Source: Pedobacter nyackensis | GTDB lineage: Bacteria; Bacteroidota; Bacteroidia; Sphingobacteriales; Sphingobacteriaceae | DNA: 64,000 bases | Reading direction: 5' to 3' | NCBI RefSeq assembly: GCF_900176505.1 | Contig: NZ_FWYB01000004.1 | Coordinates: forward strand, 248,001 to 312,000 | In this document: positions 7,428-17,800 of the stretch, in pieces | How the letters are laid out: every line of letters starts with the position of its first letter | How positions within the stretch are numbered: the stretch's first letter is position 1 | Notes under the pieces: model-generated | Database searches by the model: none | The model's input: the letters and a program-made list of their open reading frames with translations, nothing else | Told to the model about the DNA's origin: nothing | Position numbers and translations under genes: made by a program

Positions 7428-9986
7428 ATGAACCACTGTTCTAACCAGTTAATCAGGATCACTAAGATCCTGATTATATTATTTAGCTCCCTGGTTACTG
7501 CTAAGGCACAAACCATCCAGCTTAAAACACGATATTCCACAATTAGCATTGATGGAAAAGGTTTTATTCAGTCGATTAAGGATCTTAAAACCAATAAGGA
7601 ATATCATCCCAAAGGTTATTCTTCTCCGCTGATGAGTCTTTCAAATGATAAAACTGTGATTTATCCGGTAAAAGCCGTTTATGACCAGAAACAGAAGCTG
7701 ATCGTGCTGAATTATACAAATGGTTCGATTGCGAAAGTAAAGGTTGAGCAGAAAAAGGAGTATTTCAGGTTTCAGTTGTTGTCGCTCTCAAAGGAGAAAG
7801 CTATTGACAACATCATCTGGGGGCCGTATAAAACAAATATCTCGAAGACTATTGGAGATGTCCTTGGAGTGGTTAGAGATGACGATTTTGCCATAGGCAT
7901 GCTGGGCTTAAATGATAACACTACAGGGGGACCTCCTACGGGTGGAGATATGTCTTTCATGTATTATTTCATTCATTCACCTGATCCTGTAAAATATCCG
8001 CTCCCTCCACACCTTAAAGAAGGACAAACCTTTACCATTGGTGGTGATGGCATAAATGATGTCGCATTTTATTCACGGCCTGAGGAGTATTTTAGAATGA
8101 ACTATGGGAATGGGGCAACGCTCGAACCTGCATTTGGTTCAGTTATCTGTATGCATTCCAGGGACAGAAGAAAAGAGCAAATGATACGTTTTCCTGTACT
8201 TCCGGATAATTTGGATGGAAAAGCGAACTCCGCGCGCTATCAGTTAGTGCTTCCAACAGATGCGGGATTCATAGGCTCAGCAATGGCGTTATATGCCTGT
8301 CCGGATTCACTAGGTTTGAAAACGATAGAGGAAATAGTCCTAAAGGAAGGCTTACCACATCCGGAAATAGATGGCAAATGGATCAAGGATCCAAAGAGTT
8401 ATCGCCCAGATATAGCCTGGAGAGGTGTTCACGATAGTCTGATTACTTATGCGCATCGCCTGGGCCTGAAATCGATTCAGGACGAAGGTTGGGGCGAATA
8501 TTATCCAAACCGTGCAAACAGATGGAATGGTAAGAAGATAAATTTCAAGTCAGCATCAGAAATGACCATTCCTGAATATGGTGCTTTGATGGAGAAGAAC
8601 AACCTGCGGTGGGGGTTGCATACACTTTGTGAGTTTCTACAACCAGGTAATAATAGTGATGTTTCACCGGTACCTAACGACAGTTTGGCTATTATGCAGC
8701 GCACGGTCATAACTAAGGACCTTTCTGCAGTTGATACCGTCATTACGGTTGAGGACAGCGCTTATTTTAACGAATTTGGAGGTTGGGAAGGAAACCACAC
8801 CAATGTGCTTAAAATTGGAAAGGAACTTATTGAGTATAATGGCATTACAGCAACCAAACCTTATACCTTTTTGAATGTTAAGCGCGGGTTTCATGGTACC
8901 ACCCGGGGATCTTTTAAAGCAGGGACGACTATAGTTAAGCTTCAGCCCAACTGTTATCGCGGGTTTGCACCGGACATGAATCTTCAGGAGGTATACGGTG
9001 ATTACTATGGAAAGTGGCTGACTGATGGTGGAATGGATTATATTGATTTTGATGGTTTGGAAAGTTGTATTTATCAGGGACATGGACAGTATTCATTCAA
9101 GCGGTTTTTTGGAAAACTTTTTGAGAGCTACAAGAAAAATGGCGGAAAGTACCTTCGGGTAATGGGTAGTGCAATAGGCGAAGGGAGTTGGCATTATATG
9201 AGTGTTTGCAATGTAGGCGGAGGAGACCATATGTTTAGTCCGGTATCCAACAAATGGGGGATTGAAGGAAAGGATATGCGTTATGTCTTTCAGAGCAGTT
9301 ATCTTCCGGCTACTTTTGGAATTATCGATCTTGGTAGCGATTGGACCATGTATGATGCAGAAAATCTTCAAGCCAAATCCATTGGATGGGATGCAACTTA
9401 CATGCTTGGCTTAAGTGAACGGGCTGTAGAAAATTGCAGCGAAAAGGATGCTATATTTAAAGCTTATCGTACCTGGGAAAATCTGAGAGAGGAAATGGAT
9501 TTTTCCAAAATACTTAAAGAAAAACTAAAAGATCTGAATTATAAGTTCCATTTAGAGCAAACGGGCAAGAAGTCATTTGTCCTGTATCCTGTGCGTGAAA
9601 ACCGTTTCAGAAATCAGGAGTTTACAACTAATGGTACATCATATGAATTGAAAAATGAATTTGACAACCAGCCACTTGAATTTGCAGTGAGAGTATATGC
9701 AGAAAAGGGTGAACAGGCAAATGGAATCAAAATTACCCTTCAAAATGGGAAGCAGTTATTGATTGACCGGAAGTTGTCTGACAGGGAGTTTATTATATGT
9801 AAAGGAAATTCGCTTTATATTGCAGATAAGTTCAGAAAAAAGCAGGAAGAGCTATTTGCTAATGTTAACCTGATATTGCCAAATGGCCAGTCACAGTTTA
9901 CCGTGGCTGCACTAAATGAGAGCAATAAAAAGATAAAACTTGAGCTGGTAGTGAATACGATCGGAAAAGGTGAGGAAATTAAATAA
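7428..9986 (+). CDS. Large secreted glycosidase-like protein, family not assigned
   Basis: 852 residues from ATG 7428. This start places a clean signal peptide (ILIILFSSLVTAKAQ) at the N-terminus; a TTG frame extension to 7326 adds only non-signal sequence. A beta-rich N-terminal domain (to about 290) precedes a probable (beta/alpha)8 barrel. Acidic barrel-type motifs are IQDEGWGEYYP (Asp352, Glu353) and YIDFDGLES (Asp540, Asp542, Glu545), which are candidate catalytic residues. Between them sits a beta-rich insert (about 430-510) with a VKRGFHGTTRG segment. The C-terminal region is again beta-rich. I recognise no named family. It is followed after 10 bases by another secreted gene, so the two are probably co-transcribed. 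Function as a polysaccharide-active enzyme is inferred from shape and context only. Confidence 0.7.
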   Translation: MNHCSNQLIRITKILIILFSSLVTAKAQTIQLKTRYSTISIDGKGFIQSIKDLKTNKEYHPKGYSSPLMSLSNDKTVIYPVKAVYDQKQKLIVLNYTNGSIAKVKVEQKKEYFRFQLLSLSKEKAIDNIIWGPYKTNISKTIGDVLGVVRDDDFAIGMLGLNDNTTGGPPTGGDMSFMYYFIHSPDPVKYPLPPHLKEGQTFTIGGDGINDVAFYSRPEEYFRMNYGNGATLEPAFGSVICMHSRDRRKEQMIRFPVLPDNLDGKANSARYQLVLPTDAGFIGSAMALYACPDSLGLKTIEEIVLKEGLPHPEIDGKWIKDPKSYRPDIAWRGVHDSLITYAHRLGLKSIQDEGWGEYYPNRANRWNGKKINFKSASEMTIPEYGALMEKNNLRWGLHTLCEFLQPGNNSDVSPVPNDSLAIMQRTVITKDLSAVDTVITVEDSAYFNEFGGWEGNHTNVLKIGKELIEYNGITATKPYTFLNVKRGFHGTTRGSFKAGTTIVKLQPNCYRGFAPDMNLQEVYGDYYGKWLTDGGMDYIDFDGLESCIYQGHGQYSFKRFFGKLFESYKKNGGKYLRVMGSAIGEGSWHYMSVCNVGGGDHMFSPVSNKWGIEGKDMRYVFQSSYLPATFGIIDLGSDWTMYDAENLQAKSIGWDATYMLGLSERAVENCSEKDAIFKAYRTWENLREEMDFSKILKEKLKDLNYKFHLEQTGKKSFVLYPVRENRFRNQEFTTNGTSYELKNEFDNQPLEFAVRVYAEKGEQANGIKITLQNGKQLLIDRKLSDREFIICKGNSLYIADKFRKKQEELFANVNLILPNGQSQFTVAALNESNKKIKLELVVNTIGKGEEIK

Positions 9987-9996
9987 ATTTTTATCA

Positions 9997-12324
9997 ATGA
10001 ATTACTTAAAAACCGGATTGGTCTGGTTAATTATATTAACTGGTTTTCATTTAAATGCGCAAACAAGGGCTTTAGGTTTCGCTGAGGCGCTTGTTGGTCA
10101 GCTTAAGGGGCATGTTCGAGTTAGTATGACCCGATTTAATGGAACGACGCCGATTAAAACGAATAACTTTACTAGCGGTTCGTTGAAAACCGATGAGGGA
10201 CTATGGCAATTGAATGTTAGCCAAAAGCCAGTTTTAACCGGCTCGGAGGAAGTAGATATACAAGCCGCCTTCGAACTGAAGCAAGGTATAGCGACGGCGA
10301 CCGCTGTTGCTGTTTCATTCGATTTTGCAGGCTGGAAGCGGGAGAATTATGTGCTGGTGCCTGCTATAGTTTATAACGGCAACAGGTATAGGTCGATAGG
10401 CAATGGGTATAATCCTGATTACCCCATTGATATGTATTATAATCCAAAGGTGCCACTTACCATTTCTAATGAACCAAGACTTTCCATTGAAAAAGGGCAG
10501 TCATCAGTACTGGAGCTTCAAACGACAAATACGGCAACACCATCCATGTGTTTTTTCTCACCCGGAGAAAAAAAAGGTTTTATTGTATTGACTGAACAAC
10601 AGACAGAAGTTGGGAACACAGGGCTTACCATAGCAGAAAATAAAGCTCAGGATAGTTGTAGTTTTACACTGAACGTTCCTGCAATGAGAAAATTGGCAGC
10701 GGGATTCGGTGATTTTCATAAAAGTGGTGATCTTGCTCCAAATTGGAAAGCCGGGGATAAAGTAGTCTTGAAGATGCGGGTGCTTGTTTTTGATGCTAAA
10801 AATATACCTGATCTGCTGTCTAAGTTCTTTAAAGTTCGTAAGTCATTGACAGGTGAAAATCAGCCACGAAATCAATTGCCTATGAGCCATTATTTAAACC
10901 TTGCCACTACAATCTGTAGCAATAATTTTATTACTGTTTCTACGGGGAGTTATTACAAGCCAGAAAACAACAGGGATTTTCAGTTGGGTTGGGTAAGCGG
11001 AATGATGAACACTTATCCAATGCTGGCTTTAAATGATGCTAAAGAGCGTACAAGGGTTGCCCAGGAGCTTGACTTTGTAGTTGATAAACTTCAGGGTAAA
11101 AGCGGTTATTTTTATGGAGGCATAAAGGAAACCGGCGAAATAATGACGGAAAAGGCTAATCCTCAATTTCCCGCAGTTCAGGCAATGGTCCGCAAAAATA
11201 GTGATGTCCTATTGTGGTTGATCAAACACCTGATGCTATTTAAGGCTCAGGGGCATGGCGGAGAAATAAATCGGGAATGGGAAACGGCAGCCAGAAAACT
11301 TGCCGCTGCATTTACCACAACCTGGAAAAAGCATGGGGAATTCGGCCAATATATTGTCCCTGAAACGGGAGAGATTGCTGTTTTCAATTCTACTGCCGGG
11401 GCGATAGCACCTGGAGGTTTGGCTCTGGCAGCCGATTATTTTAAAAATCCGGAGTGGTTAAAGGTTGCGGAAGCTGCAGCTGATTATTATTATAAGCGAG
11501 ATGTGTTTGCACAGGGCCTAACAGGTGGCGACTGTGGAGATATTTCTCAGGATGCCAATTCAGAATCGGCTTTCGGTTTTTTAGAATCGTTGATGGCCTT
11601 ATATCATTATACACAGGATAGGAAATGGCTCGAAAAAGCAGAGGTTCAGGCTGCACTATGTGCTACCTGGACAATTTCTTATGACCCTATTTTTCCTCAG
11701 AATAGCCAGATTGCAAAGCTTGGAGGGAAGATGGCTGGAGCGGTATGGGCTAGCATTCAGAATAAACATGCAGCTCCAGGTGCCTGTACATCGTCGGCGG
11801 ATTATCTTTTCAAACTTTACAGGGCTACCGGGAATAAGTTATACGCAGATTTGATTCGTGATATCCAACACGCCCATGCCGAGGCAGTGAATGTTCCACC
11901 TTATCACCTGACCACCAATAATCTGCCAGGATCAAGTATGGAAAGAATTCAGCCTAGTGACGCCGAAGGCAGAGCGAGTACAGGTAATTTTATCAATACC
12001 AGAAACTCATGGACAGAAACAAATGGTATGTTGATGGCACTTGAACTTCCTGGTATTTATCTGCAAACAGATCGAAATAAGCTTGTTGTTTTTGACCATG
12101 TGGAGGCAACAATATTGAAGTCAGATGAAAAGGGTACTGTGGTTAGGATTAAAAATAGTACCCGGTTTGATGCAGATGTTGCTGTCTTCGCCGAAACCTT
12201 CGCAAAATCAAAAAATCCCCTTTCATATACAGCTTTTGTGAAATGGCCAAAAGTAAATGTCAAGGCAGGGGAGGAGATCAGTATGCATATTTCGGAGCTT
12301 GGTAAGTTGAGCAGGATTTATTAA
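9997..12324 (+). CDS. Secreted protein with a probable (alpha/alpha) barrel, glycosidase-like, unassigned
   Basis: 775 residues from ATG 9997, which begins a signal peptide (LVWLIILTGFHLNAQ); a GTG extension to 9970 overlaps the previous gene and is less likely. An N-terminal beta domain (about 25-270) is followed by a helix-rich part (about 290-700) with repeated aromatic and Gly-rich hairpins, such as SGYFYGGIKETGE and GGDCGDISQDANSE. This pattern is typical of six-hairpin glycosidase or lyase folds. Acidic residues in GGDCGD and in QDANSESAFG are candidate active-site residues. A short beta tail ends the protein. No family name can be given. It shares an operon with the upstream secreted gene. 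Confidence 0.65.
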   Translation: MNYLKTGLVWLIILTGFHLNAQTRALGFAEALVGQLKGHVRVSMTRFNGTTPIKTNNFTSGSLKTDEGLWQLNVSQKPVLTGSEEVDIQAAFELKQGIATATAVAVSFDFAGWKRENYVLVPAIVYNGNRYRSIGNGYNPDYPIDMYYNPKVPLTISNEPRLSIEKGQSSVLELQTTNTATPSMCFFSPGEKKGFIVLTEQQTEVGNTGLTIAENKAQDSCSFTLNVPAMRKLAAGFGDFHKSGDLAPNWKAGDKVVLKMRVLVFDAKNIPDLLSKFFKVRKSLTGENQPRNQLPMSHYLNLATTICSNNFITVSTGSYYKPENNRDFQLGWVSGMMNTYPMLALNDAKERTRVAQELDFVVDKLQGKSGYFYGGIKETGEIMTEKANPQFPAVQAMVRKNSDVLLWLIKHLMLFKAQGHGGEINREWETAARKLAAAFTTTWKKHGEFGQYIVPETGEIAVFNSTAGAIAPGGLALAADYFKNPEWLKVAEAAADYYYKRDVFAQGLTGGDCGDISQDANSESAFGFLESLMALYHYTQDRKWLEKAEVQAALCATWTISYDPIFPQNSQIAKLGGKMAGAVWASIQNKHAAPGACTSSADYLFKLYRATGNKLYADLIRDIQHAHAEAVNVPPYHLTTNNLPGSSMERIQPSDAEGRASTGNFINTRNSWTETNGMLMALELPGIYLQTDRNKLVVFDHVEATILKSDEKGTVVRIKNSTRFDADVAVFAETFAKSKNPLSYTAFVKWPKVNVKAGEEISMHISELGKLSRIY

Positions 12325-12332
12325 TACCTTTG

Positions 12333-12395
12333 AGGGTACCTCGCCCAAGTGATCCGAAACTGAAAGTGCTGATCAATGAATGGTTGAGTAAATAA
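12333..12395 (+). pseudogene. 3' relic of a TlpA-type thioredoxin gene
   Basis: The 71 bases between the two secreted-protein genes are not plain spacer. Read in the frame from 12333 they give RV followed by PRPSDPKLKVLINEWLSK and a TAA stop at 12393-12395. This is the C-terminal tail of the TlpA-like family found about 20 kb downstream, whose tails read PRPSDPKLKALLEGELAK and PRPSDPKLTEMVNKEL. No start or thioredoxin domain remains. It is a deletion or recombination scar and shows a TlpA-like gene once ended here. Confidence 0.75.
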
Positions 12396-12403
12396 ACGTA
12401 GCG

Positions 12404-13564
12404 ATGAAACCTAAACTACCTTTTCTTTTTTTTCTTGTTGTTTTAATGTTGACAGCTCTTTCAACAAAAACTAATGCACAGGACAACCTAAATTTTGAAC
12501 CCTTATTAGGCAAAGTTGATTCTTCAGGTATTTTTTATTCGAATGATCACTATACCTGGTGCAGTAGTGTAGTCAAAGGTGAGGATGGTAAGTATCATAT
12601 GTTTTATTCTCGATGGGCGCATGGAAAAAGACCACTTGACGATGATCCAATGAATTATATTTTCAATGGCTTTCGGGGCTGGTGCAAGTATTCTGAAATT
12701 GCACATGCGGTTTCCGATAATCTAAATGGTCCTTTTCATTACACTTCCACGGTCTTGAAAGGGGATGGAAAGGCTTCAAACTGGGATCGTTTCACAATGC
12801 ATAATCCGCTGATTAGGAAGTTTGGTAAGTATTATTATCTGTATTATATCAGTAATTCCTTTGATCCTGCCTTTAGTGTGGATAAAAAAGTAAGTAAGGA
12901 TTGGGCCCATTGGCTAAAGTACAATTGCACCCAGGCCATAGGAGTAATTAAAGCGAAAAGTATCAAGGATCTGCTGAGTGGTAACTATGAAAAACCGGCT
13001 GCACCTTTAATGAAGCCAGATCATATTAACACTTTTGAAGTAACCACCAATCCGACAGTTACGCAAGGGCCCGATGGACGTTATTATATGATGTATAAAT
13101 CGAGGAAGCCAAATGTTGGAAATATGACTTTCTACATGGCTGTTAGCCATAAACCCGATGGCCCTTATAAAATGTTAGGGGAGGTTTTTACTTCTGCTGA
13201 GATGGCTTGTGAAGACCCTTGTATGTGGTTTGATAAAAAGAGGAAAAGGTTTTATGCTGCAGTTAAGTACTATTCGCATAGTAAAAAACTGGTGCCACAA
13301 TTTGGGGCACTTGCTTTAATTACTTCAACGGATGGGCTGGATTGGAAAGCGGCAGCTCATCCATTGATCTCTTTACGTGAGTTGACGATGAAAGATGGGA
13401 AGAAGGTACCATTACAGCATTTGGAGCGACCTTTTGTTGTCACTGATAAAGATGGTCAACCTATAGCATTATTTGCTGCAGCTTCCATTAAGGAACCTTC
13501 AGAAGGCACGGACAATCCTCCTTTTGAAAATAATTCTTTTAATGTTAGTTTTCCATTAAAGTAA
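12404..13564 (+). CDS. Secreted five-bladed beta-propeller glycosidase-like protein (GH43-type fold)
   Basis: 386 residues with a signal peptide (FLFFLVVLMLTALSTKTNAQ). Repeated blade motifs typical of GH43/GH117-type propellers are present: GEDGKYHMFYSRW, FGKYYYLYYIS, GPDGRYYMMYKSR, ACEDPCMWFDKKRKRFYAAV and LERPFVVTDKDGQP. Candidate catalytic acids are Asp in the first blade (SNDHYTW region), Asp in the CEDPCMW segment and Glu in HLERPF, by analogy with the fold. Exact family and substrate are unknown. The gene begins 8 bases after the TlpA relic, so its present promoter context may be new. Confidence 0.7.
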   Translation: MKPKLPFLFFLVVLMLTALSTKTNAQDNLNFEPLLGKVDSSGIFYSNDHYTWCSSVVKGEDGKYHMFYSRWAHGKRPLDDDPMNYIFNGFRGWCKYSEIAHAVSDNLNGPFHYTSTVLKGDGKASNWDRFTMHNPLIRKFGKYYYLYYISNSFDPAFSVDKKVSKDWAHWLKYNCTQAIGVIKAKSIKDLLSGNYEKPAAPLMKPDHINTFEVTTNPTVTQGPDGRYYMMYKSRKPNVGNMTFYMAVSHKPDGPYKMLGEVFTSAEMACEDPCMWFDKKRKRFYAAVKYYSHSKKLVPQFGALALITSTDGLDWKAAAHPLISLRELTMKDGKKVPLQHLERPFVVTDKDGQPIALFAAASIKEPSEGTDNPPFENNSFNVSFPLK

Positions 13565-13708
13565 GGCCAGATTAAAATCAGAGAATAAGTCATCAATTTC
13601 GTTAGATTATCTATTTTAAATGAGACTTCAGTAAGCTATTTTTACAAGAAGTTTTTTAGAGTGTCATTTTTTTTCCATAACCTTATATCGTCTTACGAAA
13701 TCGATGAT

Positions 13709-14293
13709 ATGTTTACTCAAGCAATATTAATGGATGAAGCCTTACTTTCTTTATTGGAATCGGATGATGAGAGCGGTCTTAAACTCATCTATGATCAATA
13801 TTGGGAACAACTTTATCTGGCGGCATTTAGTATCTTAAGAGATGCTGATCCCTGTAAAGATATTGTGCAGGATGTGCTGTTACAATTGTGGGTTCGAAGG
13901 GCTGAAGTGAAAATCGATTCGTTAAAATCATATTTGTTTACAGCTGTTCGTTATAAAGTCCTCACTTACATTAAATCGGCAAATAATCGAAAGGTATTTA
14001 TTGAGGATGGTGAATTGGAAAGATTGGCAGGTTTTGATTTAATGAAGGACCGGTTGAACGAGCAGGATGTTGAAAAGTTGCTTGAACAGGGGGTTGCCTT
14101 ACTTCCTAAACGTTGTCAGGAGGTCTTTTTGCTAAGCAGAATGGAGTTCCTCAGTAACAAGGAGATTGCAAGCAGAATGGGAATCAGTGTAAAAACTGTG
14201 GAAGCTCAAATGTCTATTGCTTTAAAGCAATTAAGGATAGTAATGGGTGAAGTTCTTTTTTTAGCCTGCGTATCTTCACTCTTTTTAAACTAA
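13709..14293 (+). CDS. ECF-type RNA polymerase sigma factor
   Basis: About 194 residues from ATG 13709; a GTG at 13661 would add 16 residues. Region 2 is visible (YDQYWEQLYLAAFSIL, then DIVQDVLLQLWVRR) and region 4 near the end (LPKRCQEVFLLSRMEFLSNK, then MGISVKTVEAQMS). This is the Bacteroidota FecI-like group, which works with a FecR anti-sigma factor and an STN-bearing SusC transducer. The gene next to it is only a FecR relic; the nearest intact FecR is 7.8 kb downstream, after the first SusC/D set. A shared regulator for both sets is likely. A C-terminal hydrophobic tail (EVLFLACVSSLFL) follows region 4. Confidence 0.92.
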   Translation: MFTQAILMDEALLSLLESDDESGLKLIYDQYWEQLYLAAFSILRDADPCKDIVQDVLLQLWVRRAEVKIDSLKSYLFTAVRYKVLTYIKSANNRKVFIEDGELERLAGFDLMKDRLNEQDVEKLLEQGVALLPKRCQEVFLLSRMEFLSNKEIASRMGISVKTVEAQMSIALKQLRIVMGEVLFLACVSSLFLN

Positions 14294-14340
14294 TTTTTTT
14301 AAAATTCTTTTAGGGGTTAGGTGGTTTTAATTAGACTTAC
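14292..14340 (+). promoter_or_regulatory. Conserved upstream block of the FecR relic, copy 1
   Basis: A T-run followed by aaaattcttttaggggttag and then ttttaattagac is repeated almost base for base at 22045-22090, upstream of the intact FecR gene. Conservation at both sites, one in front of a dead gene, marks it as a duplicated regulatory block. It is a good candidate for the promoter recognised by the adjacent ECF sigma factor, though this is inferred. Confidence 0.5.
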
Positions 14341-14344
14341 CTAT

Positions 14345-14547
14345 ATGAACCTCACAATGATACTTTGGGATATGGTCGGGAAGTCGATTTAAACGAGGTA
14401 AAAGATGGAGTAAAGGTCAGAAACGTTGAACTGAGCGGGGAGGCCTATTTTGAAGTAGTAAAGAACGAATTACATCCCAGTGGGCGGACTTTATGTTCGA
14501 CAACTGATGAGCTGAAATTTGAAATAAAGGAATTAACAATAAATTGA
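14345..14547 (+). pseudogene. FecR anti-sigma factor relic with internal deletions
   Basis: Four pieces of an intact FecR survive in order. First is a start-region piece (atgaacctcacaatga against atgaaccccttaatga at 22100). Then come TLGYGREVDLNE (intact copy TLGDGRKINLSD), VELSGEAYFEVVKNELHP (intact VELNGEAYFEVRKDKSHP) and TDELKFEIKELTI (intact TDEIKFEIKESTI), then a stop. The membrane segment and most of the FecR domain are gone. The ATG is also out of frame with the later pieces. The gene sits exactly where a FecR should be, between the sigma factor and the STN-type SusC. A TTG at 14365 could open a 60-codon frame, but nothing supports a functional product. Confidence 0.85.
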
Positions 14548-14851
14548 CGAATAACGAATAAACAAAAAACCAACCTAACTAACCGAATCTTTAACCCTAA
14601 ACCAAATTTAACTGCGAAATTGTTTTTGCGGGCCAACCTGTTGGTGCAAAGAACATGCGTATGAAAGAAAATACCTAAACGGAAGCGCTTAAATTAAGCC
14701 AAGAGTGGTGGAACACTCCTGGCTTATGGTTTAATGCTATCATCATGCCCGAATATGATCGGGAATTGCGTAAACAATTATTAATGAAAACCGCGGAATG
14801 CCAAACTATTGCTCAGACAATGGCATTCACGTCTTAAACTAATTTAAATGT
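14548..14851 (+). repeat. Structured leader before SusC1 (copy 1 of a ~300-base direct repeat)
   Basis: This 304-base gene-free stretch is closely similar to 23273-23600, which precedes SusC2. Three hairpins are kept in both. Hairpin A is at 14697-14724 (AGCCAAGAGTG with CACTCCTGGCT). Hairpin B is at 14748-14763 (CCCGA with TCGGG). Hairpin C is at 14796-14828 (GAATGCC with GGCATTC), ending 23 bases before the SusC start. Some substitutions between the copies keep pairing. It is probably the 5' untranslated region of the susC transcript, perhaps a regulatory RNA element; its role is unknown. Confidence 0.65.
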
Positions 14852-17800
14852 ATGAATTTTTACTTTAATAGCTTATGCAGGCCCCCGGCAGGCGTAGCTA
14901 AAATTTTGCTGGTAATGAAATTGATTATTATACTATTAACAGCTGGGATTTTGCAAGTTAGCGCAAATACCTACGGTCAGAGCGTGACATTGAGGACGAA
15001 GAATGCGACATTGGTGAGCATATTTAAAGAAATCCGGAAACAAACAGGCTATGATTTTATTTATAGCGATCGAATGCTGGAAAATGCCGGACCGGTTGAT
15101 TTAGATATTCATAATGTTCCGGTAGAAGAAGCATTGAAAAGGGCATTTATTAACCAGCCTTTTATATACGAGATTGAAAAGAAAATAATCATAGTGAAGT
15201 CGAGGCCGGTAAGTAACCAACAACAGCGTGTGGTTACGGGTAAAGTAACTGACGATAAGGGGGAGACTTTAATTGGGGTAACGGTAAAGAGCCAGAAAAC
15301 CAATACAGTGGCAAGTACTGATAAGAATGGAAGGTATTCCATTAAAGTGGGTGACAATGCTGATGTGCTGATTTTTTCTTATCTGGGATATGAAACCAGT
15401 AAGATACCGGTTTCGAATAAGGAGGTCATAAATGTTCAACTTAAAAGCAGTGTTAGTGAGCTTAATAATGTAGTGATATCAACCGGTATTTTTAAAAAGG
15501 TTGATAAAAGTTTTACAGGGGCCTCCACAACTGTTTCTGCTAAAGAACTGGAGCAGTTTGGTAATCGCAATCTGATTACATCGCTTCGCAACGTAGATCC
15601 TTCATTCAACATCATTGAGAGTAATTCATTTGGTTCTGATCCCAACCGCATACCTGAAATTCAAATCAGGGGAAATTCAAGTTTGCCCAATGTGGATGAT
15701 TTACAAAATGAGAGTCGTGTTGCTTTAAACACCCCATTAATCATTCTTGATGGATTTCAATCCTCTCTGCAAAAATTGTTGGACATGAATGCGAATGAGG
15801 TGGAATCACTTACCATTCTGAAAGATGCTTCTGCTACAGCTATTTATGGTTCCAGAGGCGCAAATGGCGTAGTTGTGATCACTACTAAAGTACCTAAGGA
15901 AGGAAAACTTCGTATTACTTATCGTGGTGATTTAAACATCGAAGCACCTGATTTAAGCGCTTATAATCTTTTACATGCAAGAGAGAAGCTGGAATTGGAA
16001 AAAACCATAGGACTATATAATGGTGAAAGACCGAATTTTGATATACCACTTAAGCGTTATTATAGCTTTCTTTTAACTGATGTTAACAGTGGTGTTGATA
16101 CTTATTGGCTATCAAAGCCACTCAATACAGGCGTGGGCCAGCGCCATAACCTACGTTTAGAAGGAGGTGATCAAGCTTTTCGATATTCTGCATCCATGCA
16201 ATTAAATGATATTAAGGGCGTAATGAAAGGATCAGAGCGGAAAACCTATAACGGGACCATTAATCTGGCTTATACTTACAATAAAATAAAGTTTAGTAAC
16301 AGCTTAATGATATCGGAGGGGAGTTCAGCAAATTCGCCTTATGGAAACTTTAATGATTACGTTAAATTGAATCCTTATTGGAAGGCCTACGATGAGAACG
16401 GACAGGTAATTAAAATTTTAGGCGATCCCGGAAATACGGATTACGTAGGTCGTTGGGCTACACTGCCAACCAATCCGCTTTATAATGCTACTTTGAATAC
16501 TTTTGATAAGTCCAGTACTTCTGAGATCACCAACAATACCTCGGTTGAATGGCAAATTAACCAGGATTTAACGATGAGGGGGCGATTTGGAATTACGAAA
16601 TCTGAGGTTAAAAACGACAAATTCAGACCAGCGGAACATACAGCTTTCGCTGATTATGGTGAAGCAGATATTTTCAGAAAAGGAGATTATAACTACGGGG
16701 TGGGAAGTAAATTGGCTTATGACGGGTCAGTCAACCTAAGCTATTCTAAAACAATTCGCGAAAAACATACTGTTTTTGGTGGGGTGGATTATAACATGCG
16801 CCAAAACAGATTTTCGGATTATGGTTTTCTTGCAGAAGGATTTACCAATTCAAATTTTGATTTTATCTCCATGGCACAACAGTATGCAAAGGATGGCCGA
16901 CCTACAGGATCGGAAGGTTTGACAAGAGCTATTGGGGTTACGGGTAATGCAAATTATATTTATGATAACCGGTACTTCGTTGATGGATCTTTCCGTATAG
17001 ATGGTTCTTCACAATTTGGTAATAATAAACGTTTTGCACCATTTTGGTCTGTGGGAGCAGGTTGGAACATTCATAATGAGGAATTCTTTAAAGATTTTAA
17101 TGTGATTAATCGTCTAAAACTCCGTGGATCCTTAGGTCCTACAGGTTCGCAGAACTTTAGTCCTTATCAGGCACTTTCTTCTTACCGCTACTATACGGAT
17201 GATCGTTACATCAACTCGAACGGTGCTTATTTAATGGGGTTGGGTAACCAGGACTTGAAGTGGCAGCAAACCATGAAATATGATGTGGGTGTTGATGCTG
17301 AATTTCTCGATAGACGCCTGAAATTAACCGCAGATTATTATATCCAGAAAACGAATGGTCTGGTTTCTTCTGTAAACCTGCCCGCTTCTAATGGATTCAC
17401 CAGCTATGTTGAAAATATTGGCAAGCTAAACAACCGGGGATTTGAATTGAAAACTACGGCTTTCTTAGTGCGCAATTCGGCAGTTACCTGGAGTGTTACC
17501 ATGGCTATGATGCACAATAAAAACAAGATTGTTCAAATTTCACAAGCATTAAAAGATGCTCAAATAGCCATTGAGAACTCTACAGGCGCTACTCCGAGTA
17601 CATTGTTTAAGGAAGGATACTCATCCAATACGATATGGGTTGTTCCATCTTTGGGTATTGATCCAAGCACAGGTAAAGAACTTTATCTGGCCAAAGACGG
17701 ACAACAAACCTACACCTGGAATCCGGCTGACCTTAGGGCCGCAGGATCAAATGATCCGAAAATCCAGGGTAATTTAAGTTCGATGGTTCGTTATAGAGAT

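Noticed and set aside
14365..14547. A possible 60-residue protein in the FecR relic
   Set aside because: It needs a TTG start, lacks the membrane helix and most of the domain, and consists only of FecR fragments.
14745..14837. A 30-codon frame (MPEYDRELRK...) in the susC1 leader that could be a leader peptide
   Set aside because: The second leader has an extra T in the middle that shifts the frame, so the peptide is not conserved, while the hairpins are.
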